Below, piece after piece: positions 22,989 through 34,203 of a stretch of 64,000 nucleotides of DNA; the first letter of the stretch is position 1; every line of letters starts with the position of its first letter. The notes beneath the pieces were generated by a model, which saw nothing but the letters and a program-made list of their open reading frames with translations, searched no databases and was not told where the DNA came from. Source of the stretch: Hedera helix. Taxonomy: Eukaryota; Streptophyta; Magnoliopsida; Apiales; Araliaceae. Location: contig OX359284.1 of the NCBI GenBank assembly GCA_947179155.2, positions 6,132,932-6,196,931 on the forward strand, written 5' to 3'. Both the position numbers and the translations under genes were made by a program.

Positions 22989-24058
22989 GTGTTGATACTA
23001 GAATTATTTAACTTATTATATTACAATTGTGAACCATATTTTGAGTTTGATTTGATTGAGATTAACATATATTAATATAGTTTTAGAGCAGAATATTATA
23101 TTAGAGTAGTTTATGAGTAGAATTAAAAGCAGATATTCAACGCAAAAGATTAGAGAATTGAAGGCGGAGCTTAGAAATTGGAGATTATGATCCGAGTAAC
23201 AGACGGATATCAACACAGATTTGAATTCTTGTCTTTTACTTTTATTTTTGTAATTTTGAGATGTTGAATTATTTGTAGATAATTTATTATTTAGTTATGA
23301 GCTAATTTTATATTGAGATTGCAATTGAACCCAATGTGTAGTTTAATTTAATTTATTTTCTTTTTTATTAGTGATAATTATATATGAATTGTTTATTATA
23401 TTTTGGGCACTCATGTCATTAATTAATTGCAATAATTAATTGGGATTAGTTTATGCAATATTGGAAGATGCAGTATAGATTTAGATCTGAATATGATAGC
23501 ATCTGTTCATAAAATCTGAAAGGATTTATATGATTAGTATATAGGATAAAAATATACCTATGTATCTTTTACAGCCATAAAGAGAATCTGAGCTTAATAT
23601 TCTAATTAACATATTTAATATAGAAATATAGTGATTTAATTAATTAGAGTGTTCCTCTCTAGTTCTGTTGCCTTATGGTTAGATTTAGAAGGATTTGTTT
23701 ATATTTTATTGGAAGATGTATATAAATACTATAAAGAATTCTCGATTAACAATTTAATATAATTAATTAATTAAAAAGAGAGCGAATAGATTTAAATGAA
23801 ACATTGAGAGAATTTGTGATCCTAACTATTTTTAACTTGATTTAATTCTTTTCATTAGTTTAATTTAGTTGTTAATTCTAATTAGTTTTATTTTATTAAT
23901 TAAATTGCGATTGTTTAAATAAAATTAAGTTGATATAAAATTAGTGTTTGATATTAATTATTTTTAATTCCCTGTGGGAACGATACTCTACTTACTAGTA
24001 TATTACTTGTTGACCATGTATACTTGCACGCATATATTCATATAGAAATTACCCAACA
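22989..24058 (+). repeat. Right LTR of Gypsy element 2
   Basis: About 1070 bp. The start is placed at TGTTGATACTAG after the polypurine tract and the end at CCCAACA before TTAGT. The first 300 bp do not align with the left LTR, and the rest aligns loosely. The start is uncertain by a few bases. Confidence 0.7.
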
Positions 24059-24063
24059 TTAGT

Positions 24064-24796
24064 TAATTAAAATAAAATTATTTGAATTAACTAAAAGAAG
24101 AGAAATGAATGCATGAGAAGCTTATGTAATGAGATCACAAACCTTAAATGTTGGTCTTGTATGACCAATAAGAAGATATGTAGTGAACAAGTGAATTACT
24201 TGTATGATTAATGAGAATAAAGAAATAAATGAATTATTAAAGATAATTCAATGCGAGAATAATTGTATGTGTATGTGTAACTATATTATAAACTCAAGTT
24301 GATGATAAAAGATAGTTAATGAATTTAATTTAATCAAGTCAAAGTACTTGTATTAATGTATATTATAATTTTCTCAAAACAAATCCAAGAATTAGTAAGT
24401 GATGGTGTTTTGTAAACTAACTCAATTAAGTAATCCAATTGACATATAAATAACAAGTCTAATTGGATTATATAATTACACTAATATGTTTATTTAATGA
24501 GCCCAATGAGGTAGCCATATATGATTTAATTAGTGAACCATATATAAAATATATGGTGAGTCTAAATTAATGTAAACTAGCCCAATACTTGTTTATATTT
24601 CAAGTATCATAGTTAGTCAATTGATTTAATTGTTGGGAGCCCAAGTGTGATGACTTAGATGAATTAATAAAGTAGTCCAAATGAATTAAATTGTTGAGCC
24701 CAAATAATGGTAATTCAAAGTCAAATTGGAATTAATTCCAAGGTCTAAAGTGGAACCCAATGTGCATGTATGGATGAATATATATACATATATTGG

Positions 24797-24828
<32 letters not shown>

Positions 24829-25640
24829 CTAGGACATAAAAATAAAGACAAATTAGAGTATTTATGAAGCTATTCCCGAATTTTGGGCCCCACATGGATT
24901 TGAAGCTTGTTTATTTGGTGAATTTTGAGTACAAAGTGGTTCAATAACTCCCCAATCACCCTAGTCATTCATATGGTCATTCAAAATGTCTATCAAATGA
25001 TCATTCATGGTAATAGTAAACAAGATTAGAGATTAATTTCCCCTATATTAGTTGATTAAGAGAGTTAATGATGTAATCCTAGAGTGCTATAAATAGAGGA
25101 TGGTGGAAGACTTAAAGAAGTTTGTTAGTCATTTGTGTTTTACCAAGTATAGGAGAGTTGAGAGCATTTGTAGAGAGAGAGCTTCTTTGAGAACTTTGTA
25201 AGAGTTCTAGAGAGCAAAAATATTTTGAGTGTTAGTAAATGTGAGCTAGTGTTCTAGTGGTTCACTCAAGAAGGAGGAAAATACCTAGCAAAAAGAAGAT
25301 CTCCATAGAAAGTTTAAAAGTTTCTCAAACTTTAGTTATTATTTTTGTTATATATGAGTTTTAGTAATCTTGATTATGGAATAATCTATGTGAAGAAGAT
25401 ATATGGTTAAATATGCTAGATATGTGTTCTAACATGTGTGATATGTAAAATGATGGAAGGAAATGCTATATATAAGTCTAGAATCAGTCATCAAGTTTAA
25501 CGACGCAGGCTGTGTTTTAAGTACGATTAGTGAAGTATGGACAGTGAACGCATCGAGTAATACGTTCTGCTAAAGAGAGTTCATCTACGTATCGGGGTTG
25601 ATAAGGAATATGGGTAGATGGAGGAACTCCTAAGTCCAAA
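24064..25640 (+). repeat. Right piece of long LTR A
   Basis: Continues 15071-15196. It carries the GCCCAA/GTCCAA pseudo-repeats typical of this LTR family, a (TA)n tract at 24804-24829, GGGCCCCACATGG (cf. GGGACCCACATGG on the minus strand of the solo LTR) and a TATA box TATAAATA at 25088-25095. It fades into the Copia remnant near 25640. Compared with the 3.6-kb solo LTR, about half is missing. Confidence 0.55.
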
Positions 25641-25958
25641 AAAATACCTTGATACTCAGTGAGCCAATTGCATTCCGGCTATTCTTGAATAGGTGATTGT
25701 AACTGTCGAATCCATAACTCATTTATACAAGGTCTAATCTCATTGAAGCGCCAAGCTACAAACCTTCCTAAGGATCCTATTTTATTATAGACATATTTGG
25801 GTTACTAGTTTACTTGACAAGCATTTCGATTCATCTCTCTCTAATGCTTCCACCATCGCCGTGGTGTGAAGTTTGAACCCAACTTGAAGATCAATAAATT
25901 CATTTTTTACTTGACGATATAATGATGCAGTTGCAGGAGTAGTCATGGAAATTTTTCC

Positions 25959-27200
25959 TTATTCCAAAGCAGTTATTATTTGCTTAATGTCTATCATATC
26001 AGCTTTCATTTCATTTTGGTTGTCAAGAATTTGGGTAAGAATTTTCATTATTTCTGGTGATGGAACAAGGGCAGTAGGGACTTCCCTAAGTATTTGAATA
26101 AAATTACCATCAACCAAGGGTAAGTGTGAGCTCTTAAGATTTTCCCTAGGTGATTGAAGCTTTATTTTCCAAAGAAATTTTAAAATGTTGGAAAAGGCGA
26201 GTGAGAAATGCACCATATGGCAGACATCTTTTAAGCTGACGAATGTAGCTTACCATATGTTGGATCATCATAGAAGAAAAATTGAATGGCAGTCCACGTA
26301 GGATCACAGTAGTTAAAATTAAAGAGTGGTTCTACACTTACCCTCAAATTTGACCCATAAGCCTTACCCTCATATAAGACAAAGAAGTATGGTCCCATTT
26401 TATTTGCAAAATACAAATAAAGTGGGACCATACTCTTTCGTCTTTTTTGCGGGTAGAGCTAGCGGGTAAATTTTGAGGGTAAGTCTAGAATTTTCCAAAA
26501 TTAAATCTTAATAAGTGAAATCTGCCCCACCACCATTACGTGGCAATAGATTGTATCTTAACACTTTATAAATTACACAGGCAAGAGTGGACACTTCAAC
26601 AGTCTTTGGTAAAATAACAACCTCCAAAGTAGGATCACCCTTAACAATTTAAAGTTGTTCCAACGGGGATAAAGGATAATGGGTTGCTCCCTTTAAAGTG
26701 AATGGATAAATTTTGAAAGACAGAATTGTTAGCTTATTCCCTAAATCAGTAACAGTGAACTCTAAAGATTTTCCTATTACAAAGGTTCTGTATGAATCAC
26801 CCTTATATTCAAAGTTAGTGTAAAAATGTTGGCTTAACCTTGGGTAACCAGTAGAAGGCGGGAAAATCATTGAAACAATACTAGAGGACTCAAAAATAGT
26901 TTTCAAAGGCGAGTTTTGATAGAAAACCAAATCAATTGTCTTTTCATAAACTAAAGTCTTGGAACACAATAAAGTTTTGAATCTAGACTCAAAATTTATC
27001 CCCCTGAAGAAGTTATCGGACAAGTTTAAGGAAGGAGTTACCGACATAGATGATGATCGATGAGCATGTGACTTGGTAGCGCCTTTTCCCTTCCCTTTAG
27101 ACTTCTTTGTTTTGGAGGTTCCTAGTTTTTCAACTAGAGGAGGTTTTGATCCACTAGGGTTGGAACATAGAGGATATGGGAATGTAATCATCAGAATCAA
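25959..27200 (-). pseudogene. Env-position ORF of the Copia element
   Basis: Downstream of RNase H. The clearest part (26649-27200) has a Lys-rich segment KTKKSKGKGKG and then FFRGINFESRFKTLL, YPRLSQHFYTNFEYK, VIGKSLEFTVTDLGNKLTIL. This follows the same RF...FY.N...GK.LEFT pattern as the extra ORF of Gypsy element 1 and suggests the plant transposon-protein family. A MITE (26330-26490) splits it from a second piece (25959-26216) with a coiled-coil-like end (LDNQNEMKADMIDIKQII). The role is unknown. Confidence 0.55.
26330..26490. mobile_element. Foldback MITE inside Copia ORF
   Basis: TTCTACACTTACCCTCAAA at the left end pairs with TTTGAGGGTAAGTCTAGAA at the right end. The inner arms AGTATGGTCCCATTTT / AAAGTGGGACCATACT are also complementary. 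The whole 161 bp forms one hairpin. No clear target duplication is seen. Confidence 0.75.
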
Positions 27201-27659
27201 ATGAATCTCTTAGACACTTTGATTAACGGGTCTGCATTTTGTTCGATGATGATAGAGGTTGAAGGAGACGAGAATGGTAAACTGAATATGGAGGGAATCA
27301 GTTTTGAGAGAGATTAGTAAAGTAAGAAAAGAAAATAAGTAAAATAAAAACTGTATAAGAGGTTAACAATTTTTGACCGTCAGTTTTGGAAAACGAATGT
27401 TGGTAAAAAAATTATTACCTTCTAATTTTCAAATTTTAAATTCATTTCAAGTTTCCATATATCAGTTTCCTTAAATTCCTAATTATGCACGTATATCAAC
27501 CCGTTAAGCCCATATTGATTTATCATGAAATTCAATTTAGCAATTTAAAGAATGCACACATAATCACATAATTTAAATATACATAAGTCAGTTAGTTAAT
27601 CACATAATTTAAATACATATCAATTTTAGCACATAAATAATTCAAACTATGCACGTTCC

Positions 27660-28304
27660 AGGTTCCCTTCTTAACATATAAAACCTTTCTTTACTTAAAG
27701 TTTTAGTGAATATGTCTGCTAGTTAGTGTTCCGTGGGAATAAATATTAATTTAATTAGACCTTTTGCCACATTATCCCTTAAATGATGTCTCACTTCTAT
27801 GTGTTTTGTACGTGAATGCAATACAAGATTTTTAGATATATCGATCGTACTAGTATCATCATAGTATATTGGCACGTTATTGCATGTAACATCAAAATCA
27901 CATAAAGTTTGATGCATCTATAAAACTTGAGAGCAACAATTTTCTGCAGCTAAATATTCACCCTCAGTTGTATATAGTGCTACTGAAGTTTTCTTTTTAC
28001 TATGCTAGGACACTAAATTTTGTCCAAAAAATGTACAAGCACCACTAGTGTTTTTTTTTTGTTTTTTTTTTTTTTTATCAATTTGACATTCTGCATAGTC
28101 TGCATCTAAGTAGCCCATTAGTTCAAAATCATTGCATATAAGATAATATATACCAAAATTAATAATGCCACAAAGATATTTAAAAATCTTCTTAACCATT
28201 TTTAAATGTGATTCTTTTGGTTTAGCTTGAAACCTTGCGCACAGAAAAACACTATACATTATATCGGTTCTAGAGACAGTTAAAAATAATAAACTTCCTA
28301 TCAT
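27660..28304 (-). pseudogene. RNase H of the Copia element
   Basis: Typical Copia RNase H motifs: YLDADYAECQID (28100-28140), the TSGACTFFGQNLVS block, YYDDTSTIDISKNLVLHSRT and KHIEVRHHLRDNVAKG (27730-27870). A frame break lies near 28005 and a poly-T run at 28050-28075 (on plus) has altered the coding. It joins upstream to the RT C-terminal part SRTDIMYSVFLCARF. Confidence 0.8.
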
Positions 28305-29330
28305 ACCTCAATACTTTGTTACCTCTAAGTCCGTACCTTTGTCACCGGAGTTGAGTTTGACATACTCCTTGGTGTTGCCTTTGATTTTGATTTATCAAAT
28401 CCAAATATTTTGAGTAATTCATTTATGTGTTTGGTTTGATGTATGTAAATTCCATCCTTTGCTTGCTTTATTTGGAGTCGTAAGAAGTAGTTAAGTTTTC
28501 CCATTAAGCTCATATCAAACTCCTTATGCATACATTTAGAAAACCACTCACAAAGATAATCATTAGTAACACCAAATATAATGTCATCTGCATATATTTG
28601 AATATCTTTTTCATCATGCTTAATAAATAATATAGAATCAAGTTTACCTCATATGAACTCATTTGAGATGAGATACTTACTTAGCCTTTCGTACTAAGTC
28701 CTGGGAGCGTGCTTTAATCCATAAAGAACCTTTTTAAGTTTTTATACATGGTTAGGATATTTCTCATGCTCGAATCCAAAAGGCTATTTCACGTATACTT
28801 CCTCATTTATGTAGCCGTTTAGGAATGCATTTTTTACGTCCATTTGATGTAGCTTGAACTGTTTGTATAAGGCAAAAGCTAGTTCTGAATTGACTCCAAC
28901 CTTGCTAGTAGAGCAAATGTTTTTTCGTAGTCAAATCCTTTCTTGTTAATTGTAGTTATTGTTCCATGCTCATCGAATTTATTTTTGAACGCCCATTTTG
29001 TTCCAATGATTGAGGCTTCTTTTTAGTAGAGGAACTAATTTCCAAAATTAACATCTTTCAAACTGTTGTAGTTTCTCTTACATTGATAGCAACCAATTCT
29101 CATCAAGAATAGTTTCCTTCGCATTCTTTGGCTCGATTTGTGATAAGAAGACTGAGAATTCACACAAGTTTTGTACTCCTTTTCTTGTTGTAATATCTCG
29201 GTTTATGTCTCTAATATTATTTTTTGGAGGATGACTCTTGAGATATTTTGTTGTTTTTGGCATTGATATACTCGCCACATGTTCTTCATGTTGAACTAGA
29301 TCAAGATTTGAAGATTCTTCACTTATTTAA
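28305..29330 (-). pseudogene. Reverse transcriptase of the Copia element
   Basis: Read from high to low: MDVKNAFLNGYINEEVYVK near 28780-28850, LKKVLYGLKHAPRT near 28690-28740, the catalytic YADDIIFG at about 28575-28600, and MSLMGKLNYFLRLQIKQ at 28450-28520. The catalytic YADD is intact. Several stops (for example after EEVYVK, and within HV-KLKK) prevent translation. Upstream, 29080-29300 shows no clear domain. Confidence 0.8.
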
Positions 29331-29436
29331 ACTATTTCTGTTAACTGTTCTTTTTGCTTTTTCAATCTAGTCTGCTATTATTTTGTTTCCGGTGTACTAT
29401 CCTGAACTATCTGATTTACTAGAACTGCAGAAGTTT

Positions 29437-30379
29437 CTAGAATACATTCATCCTCATTTTTTTTTCCTTTAGGAGATCATTATTAGTCTCATTAAAGCTT
29501 ATATGGACAGACTCTTCAACACAAAATTTATTAGTATTAAATGCACGATAAGCTTTACTATGTTGAGAATATCCAAGAAAAATTCCTTCATAAGATGTAG
29601 CATCAAATTTACCTAAGTTACCACTTGTATTTAAGATAAAACATTTTGCATCAAATACTTTGAAATAACTTATATTTGGAATTTTGTTATTTAGCAGTTC
29701 ATAAGGTGTTCTAAAAAGAATAAGATGAATAAGTACTCTATTAAGAACATAACAAGAAGTATTTATCACTTCGGCCCAAAATTTCTTTAAAAGCTTACTC
29801 TCTTGTAATAATGTTCAAGTCGTTTCTTGAAACATTCTACTCTTTCGTTCCACCACCCCATTTTGTTGAGGTTTTCTTAGTGCAAAAAATGCATGGCTAA
29901 TTCCCTTTTAATCATAAAATGGTATGAAATCTTTTTGAAATTCACTCCCATGATCACTTCTTATCCTTATGAGATTGAGATTGTATTTTGTCTCCAAGTT
30001 CCTTATAAGACTTTCAAAATGTCTAAAAGCTTCATCTTTAGATTTAAGAAAAGTTACCCAAGTATATCTAAAATAATCATTAACTATAACAAAAACATAA
30101 AATTTTTCTATTTAAACTAGCATGCCTTTCGGGTCCAAAAAGATCAAGATGTAATAATTGCAAGGGTGAAGAAGTCGATACCTTGTTCTTCGCAATGAAA
30201 GACATTCTTACTTGTTTACCAAGTTGACATGAAACACATATACCCTTCTTTTCATAATTTATTTTTGGTAATCCTTTCACAAGATTTTTGGTTAACAGCT
30301 TCTTTATCAACTCCATATGAATATGTCCCAACCTTTTATGCCATAGGTTAGCTTCATCATGTACAGCTATAAGACACAT
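29437..30379 (-). pseudogene. Integrase and pre-integrase of the Copia element
   Basis: The pre-integrase zinc domain is at 30080-30379: LWHKRLGHIHMELIKKL then CVSCQLGKQVRMSF (HHCC ligands) and LHLDLFGPE, which holds the first catalytic Asp. The C-terminal part is at 29437-29769: NRVLIHLILFRTPYELLNNK and FLGYSQHSKAYRAFN, standard Copia signatures. The middle (29770-30080) is in broken frames. Confidence 0.85.
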
Positions 30380-30401
30380 TTCTTTACCATGTTGCTCAAA
30401 A

Positions 30402-30720
30402 TCAAGAGTATATATATTTTCTTCCCTTTGTACAAACTAGAGTAGCATTGTTATTATCATGAAAAATAGAACATTTATCTTTTTTAAATTTTACTTGGTG
30501 ACCACTATTCATTAATTGACTTACACTAAAGAAATTAAATTCAAAACCTTTGACAAGATGAACGCTATCAAATTTTATCTTACCATTACCTATTATCTCA
30601 CAAGTTTGGTTATCTCCAAATGTCACCGTTCTATTTTTGTTTTTAAGGGATAGGTCCAAGAACTTTGACTTGTCACTCGTCATGTGTCGAGAGCATCCAC
30701 TATCTAGAACCTATTTTTGT
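30402..30720 (-). pseudogene. Protease region of the Copia element
   Basis: The active-site motif LDSGCSRHMTSDKSKFLDL is intact (30655-30706). It is preceded by a TAG at 30711-30713, where Copia proteases usually have Trp. The fold continues with VTFGDNQTCEIIGNGKI and FNFFSVSQLMNSGHQVKF, typical of this family. Confidence 0.8.
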
Positions 30721-31650
30721 GAAGGTAATTTTGCTTTGTGGGCTACCCCACTTGATTCATTTCCATATATTTCCACATCAGACTCATCAACACTCCAAAT
30801 AATAAGTGCTTTGTTATTTTTGTTGTTGCTTTAGTTTGATTTTCCTTTGTTCTTTAATTAGAAACAATCCTTTTTTAAATGACCCGGGCGCCCATACCTA
30901 AAACATATATCATCACTTTGCTTTCCTTTGAACTTGTTTGAAGCCATGACATTCTTTCTTTTGTTCTTCCTTTAATGCAACCCTTTAAGCTTTCTTGAGA
31001 TTATAACAATTTTCTCATCCGAATCATCATCAGACTCTTCTTCATTTCATGAATTAAGAGCTAACACTTTTTTTTCTAGAATTTTTCTCTTCATCATCAT
31101 ATCTTTTTAATTGATGTTTAAATTCTTCTAATTCACCAAACCATGTTAATGTATCCATAAAAGAAATGTTAGGCGAATCTTGAAGAGTTGTTACTTTTGA
31201 TTCAAACCTTTTGGGCATAACCAGAAGTAGCTTATAGTTGATCTTACTTTATGGAATTGATTTGTCAAGTAGCTTCAAGGAATTCATGAGTATTAGGAAC
31301 CTTGTTTGTGCATCTTTGATGGTTTCATCTTTTTCAAGCTTGAACATTTCATAATCATTCATGAGCATACTGAGCTTTACATCTCTAACTTTAGAAGCTC
31401 GTTCATGGCTTACTTTCAAGGTGTCCCATATTTCCTTAGCCGTGTTACATGAAGATATTTTATTAATCTCAGACTGCACCATATCACAAAGGAGTGTGTT
31501 CATAGCTTTGGAATCATAGGAAGTCATGTAGACCTCGGTTAAGTCCATCTCCATTAAAGTCTTTGTGTACCATTTCTTGGAATGATCGGGCCATTCTCCA
31601 TGACCCACCATTCTCAAGGGTCTCTTTTAAGATAAATCCTCATTCAAAAT
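30721..31650 (-). pseudogene. gag: gag of the Copia element
   Basis: A UBN2-type gag at 31249-31617: GHGEWPDHSKKWYTKTLMEM, CNTAKEIWDTLKVSHE and MNDYEMFKLEKDETIKD, a pattern I associate with Sire/Maximus. The zinc knuckle at about 30865-30910 reads CFRYGRPGHLKKDC, so the second Cys of CX2CX4HX4C is Tyr. The N-terminus is cut by the LTR junction near 31690. Confidence 0.8.
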
Positions 31651-31691
31651 TTCTTGAAGTTGTAATTCTCTGCTCCGTGTAGCAATGGTAG

Positions 31692-33105
31692 TGTAATATC
31701 CCAAATATTTGTGAGATTCGGATATAGAATTTAATGCAATTAAAGGTTAACGTTTAGAACCCAGACTTGCGGAATGATTAAACATTTAAACTAAATTATG
31801 TGTTAAGGAATTAAATGTGAGTAATCATGATCGAGTTATGAGACTTAAAATCTAAAATTGTTTAATATGAATACTATGAGGTATATTAAGAGTTATGTAT
31901 TTATATGACGTGTAAATGCAAAATCACTATTCAAAAATACAAAATAGTATACAAGAATAAAGTAAGTTAAACGCAACGGATAGAAAAGTTATTAAAAGAT
32001 GAAGTGAATCAGTATAGATGTTTGCGCTAGATATAGTTTAAGCCAAACAAGAAGATGAGTAGAGTAATTTATTACTCAACAAAACTAATAAATTAATTAT
32101 TTTAAATATAGAGCAAGAAAAAAAGTCAAGTAATATAATTAAATTAAGTTAATTATATGAGTTATGAATTAAAGTTAAATCAGTAAGTAGAGAAGTTAGA
32201 ATATTGCCTAGAATGACAATATTAAAAAGTTAATTAATTAAGTGATTAACTTAATTATCAAGTTGATTTATAGAGTCCGTTAATGGATTCAAAATAACCC
32301 AATATAATAAGTGGGGATGTTGTAAGCTAGGTCTTATGTTGATATTTAATTAAGTCCAACAACTAACCAAGAGTAAGGATTAATTATAAGTCTAAATGTT
32401 GAATTAAATTGTCAACCTAATATGGAGAGAAGTTAATGAGAATTTATTTAAAAGTCCAATGAATTAGGGAATAAAGCCCAAATTAATTAAATCAACCAAG
32501 TTCAAATGGAGATTTGGGTTTGGTAGTGCAGGAGACCCAATTTAGATATTGGTCCAAGTCTTGTAATTAGGGTTCTAAAACTCAATGTTCTAAATAAAGA
32601 GAAGCCCAATAATGAATTAAATTATTAATCCAAGTGTAGGGTAATTTAAATCACATGATAGTCCAAATAATAGAATGAAACAAGCCCAATGTTTTAATGT
32701 TGGTAAGTCTTGTTAGTAATTGTGAGGTGGTCCAATGAATATAGGTGAATAAGCCCTATGTGTTATAATGTTAACAAGGCTTGTAGAGAATGAATAATGA
32801 GTCCAAGTAATTTAATTAGGACTAATGGACTAGCCCAAGTGACTATATTTAATGGGAGTCCAATGAAAGAATTAACCAAGCTCAAAGGGTTAGTAAGTTA
32901 AGTTGGCCATGTTTTAACTAACCTTGATTTAAAAGAAGCCAAGTTAATTATAAAGGTTTATGTGTTAGGGTTTTATAAGAAATCCCAACCAATTAGACTA
33001 ATGATTTTGTTAAGAAAAGTCTAATATAATTAGTTTTCTAGCCCTATGGGAATTAATTGTTGAACCCAATGAAAGTTAGAGTTAATCCAATGGAATATTT
33101 ATTAT
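31692..33105 (+). repeat. Long LTR B, first part (U3)
   Basis: Starts TGTAATATCCC. It is filled with AT-rich text punctuated by GCCCAA, GTCCAA and TCCAAT motifs every 30-60 bp, as in LTR A and in the solo LTR at 49255-52893. The similarity resumes after 34860 with a (TA)n tract and TTGGTGTATCTACAT, equivalent to TTGGTGTGTACAT at about 24795 in LTR A. The intervening segment is therefore an insertion. Confidence 0.55.
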
Positions 33106-33232
33106 TTTCCACTAGATAAACCACCAGTCTTTGTTAGAGCACACCTTTTGGAAAATAAATATCATTATTTCCACCATATCAATCCACCACCTTTCCTGTT
33201 ACAAAATTTCTAAAAACACACCTTACTACAGA

Positions 33233-33252
33233 GTAAGCGCGCTGCGCTTACC
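33233..33252. other. GC-rich hairpin in the virus-like intergenic region
   Basis: GTAAGCGC-GCT-GCGCTTAC is a perfect 8-bp stem. Its right arm GCTGCGCTTACC (33241-33252) recurs exactly at 34242-34253 between the two converging frames. Confidence 0.6.
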
Positions 33253-33335
33253 TCATCCTACTGCACTCACCCAAAAAAAATTTAGTTTTTTTTTTGCCAC
33301 ATTTTCCTTACCAACCTAAAAAACACCACCTACTT

Positions 33336-33359
33336 TTACTGTAGCAACCGCTACAGTAA
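33336..33359. other. Perfect 10-bp stem-loop
   Basis: TTACTGTAGC-AACC-GCTACAGTAA, 21 nt upstream of the origin-like nonamer. Confidence 0.7.
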
Positions 33360-33373
33360 CTCACATCGGCCGC

Positions 33374-33397
33374 CCTTTGTAATATTATATATAAAGG
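33374..33397 (+). promoter_or_regulatory. Origin-like nonamer and TATA box
   Basis: TAATATTAT at 33380-33388 differs by one base from the geminivirus origin nonamer TAATATTAC. It sits in a loop closed by a weak CCTTT/AAAGG stem and follows GGCCGCC. The overlapping TATATATAAAGG also reads as a TATA box for the plus-strand frame. The real viral stem is GC-rich, so this is either decayed or chance. Confidence 0.35.
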
Positions 33398-33400
33398 ACA

Positions 33401-34203
33401 ACCCTTAGGTGTATACAATAGCTGCAAAAAAATCAAGTTTAATTCCCACCACCTAAAGGGTGGGTTTATAGGAATCGACCCTCCTGATCAGGAATCTGAA
33501 TTTTAAAAAAAAATTAGGACGAACACACCTCCTAATTTTCAATCTTCTGCGAAAAACCAATTCTTAAGGGATTTTTTTTATTTTTTTTGATTTTTACAAA
33601 CCTATGCTCCAGACCTCCAAAAATCGTGACTTTTGGATATGATGTTAAGAATCAAGTCTACTATGACATATAATTTTTTCAGAATTTTTGGATCAAGTGG
33701 CTATTTTTAAGGACTAACTAGTAATAGTTACAAAACCTTTTATTGCAAGTTCAAAGCCAATTTAAGGTTAATCACCTCAAAGGACCCAAAATTGATTACT
33801 TTTAGGCCTCCTAAGATTCACATATTAAACCCTAAATTTAATGAAGAGCAAGTGGACGTCTAGCATGTGGCAGATACTATACCGGACAGACAATTGTGTA
33901 GAACTATATCTACGGGGCACATTCAACCTAACCAATTTGTCAGAACAGTTACATGTTTACAAGGAAAGGCCCACTCGAACGTCAGCACATAGTGCGCAAG
34001 GAATTCTTTATCTGGAATTCCTTTTGAAAATCAAATCAATGATGAAGATCCCGATCCATCAATTTCTGAAGTTGGTGCTTCATCCGCACCAAATGTTATG
34101 TTAACAACTGAACAGTTGGGCGTACTAACAAGTACAACTGTTAAATCAGCCATTGAAGCAATGAAGCAGCAAATGACACCGCCCGACAAACCAAAATTTT
34201 AGC
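33401..34203 (+). pseudogene. Begomovirus movement-protein-like (BC1-like) pseudogene
   Basis: One plus-strand frame reads SYKTFYCKFKANLRL near 33726-33770, FRPPKIHIL near 33801-33827, FNEEQVDV near 33837-33860 and then a C-terminal region with SEVGASSAPN and LTTEQLGVLTSTTV, ending at TAG 34201-34203. The order and spacing match the begomovirus movement protein: beta-strand core, then the F-x-x-x-x-V-D motif, then a variable linker and a conserved TTV-containing C-terminus. In living viruses this protein moves viral DNA between cells. Stops at 33708, 33861 and 33990 interrupt the frame. The N-terminal third (33401-33660) is not recognisable. A different frame opening at 33841 (87 codons) is a shadow. 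Homology is by pattern, not by search. Confidence 0.6.

Larger units (their letters stand above)
15197..24058 (+). mobile_element. Athila-type Ty3/Gypsy retrotransposon 2, complete
   Basis: Bounded by TG...CA LTRs and a TTAGT duplication. The internal order is primer site, gag, protease, reverse transcriptase, RNase H and integrase. No extra ORF follows pol, unlike element 1. Coding frames are far better preserved than in element 1, with long open stretches (18977-19858, 20676-21464), yet the two LTRs are strongly different. It lies inside long LTR A. Confidence 0.9.
25641..31691 (-). mobile_element. Decayed Sire/Maximus-like Ty1/Copia element
   Basis: On the minus strand the order is gag (31650), protease, integrase, reverse transcriptase and RNase H (27660), then an extra ORF (27200-25959). 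Integrase before RT is the Copia order, and the gag sequence and env-position ORF resemble Sire/Maximus. No LTRs are evident at either edge. It abuts LTR A on one side and the TGTAATATCC LTR on the other, so it is truncated. Confidence 0.8.

Noticed and set aside
33380..33388. TAATATTAT as a working geminivirus origin
   Set aside because: One base off the nonamer, weak stem and a rival TATA-box reading. It is kept only as an origin-like relic.
33841..34104. 87-codon plus-strand frame opening with ATG in the virus-like segment
   Set aside because: The conserved residues lie in a neighbouring frame that continues on both sides. This frame is an overlap shadow.
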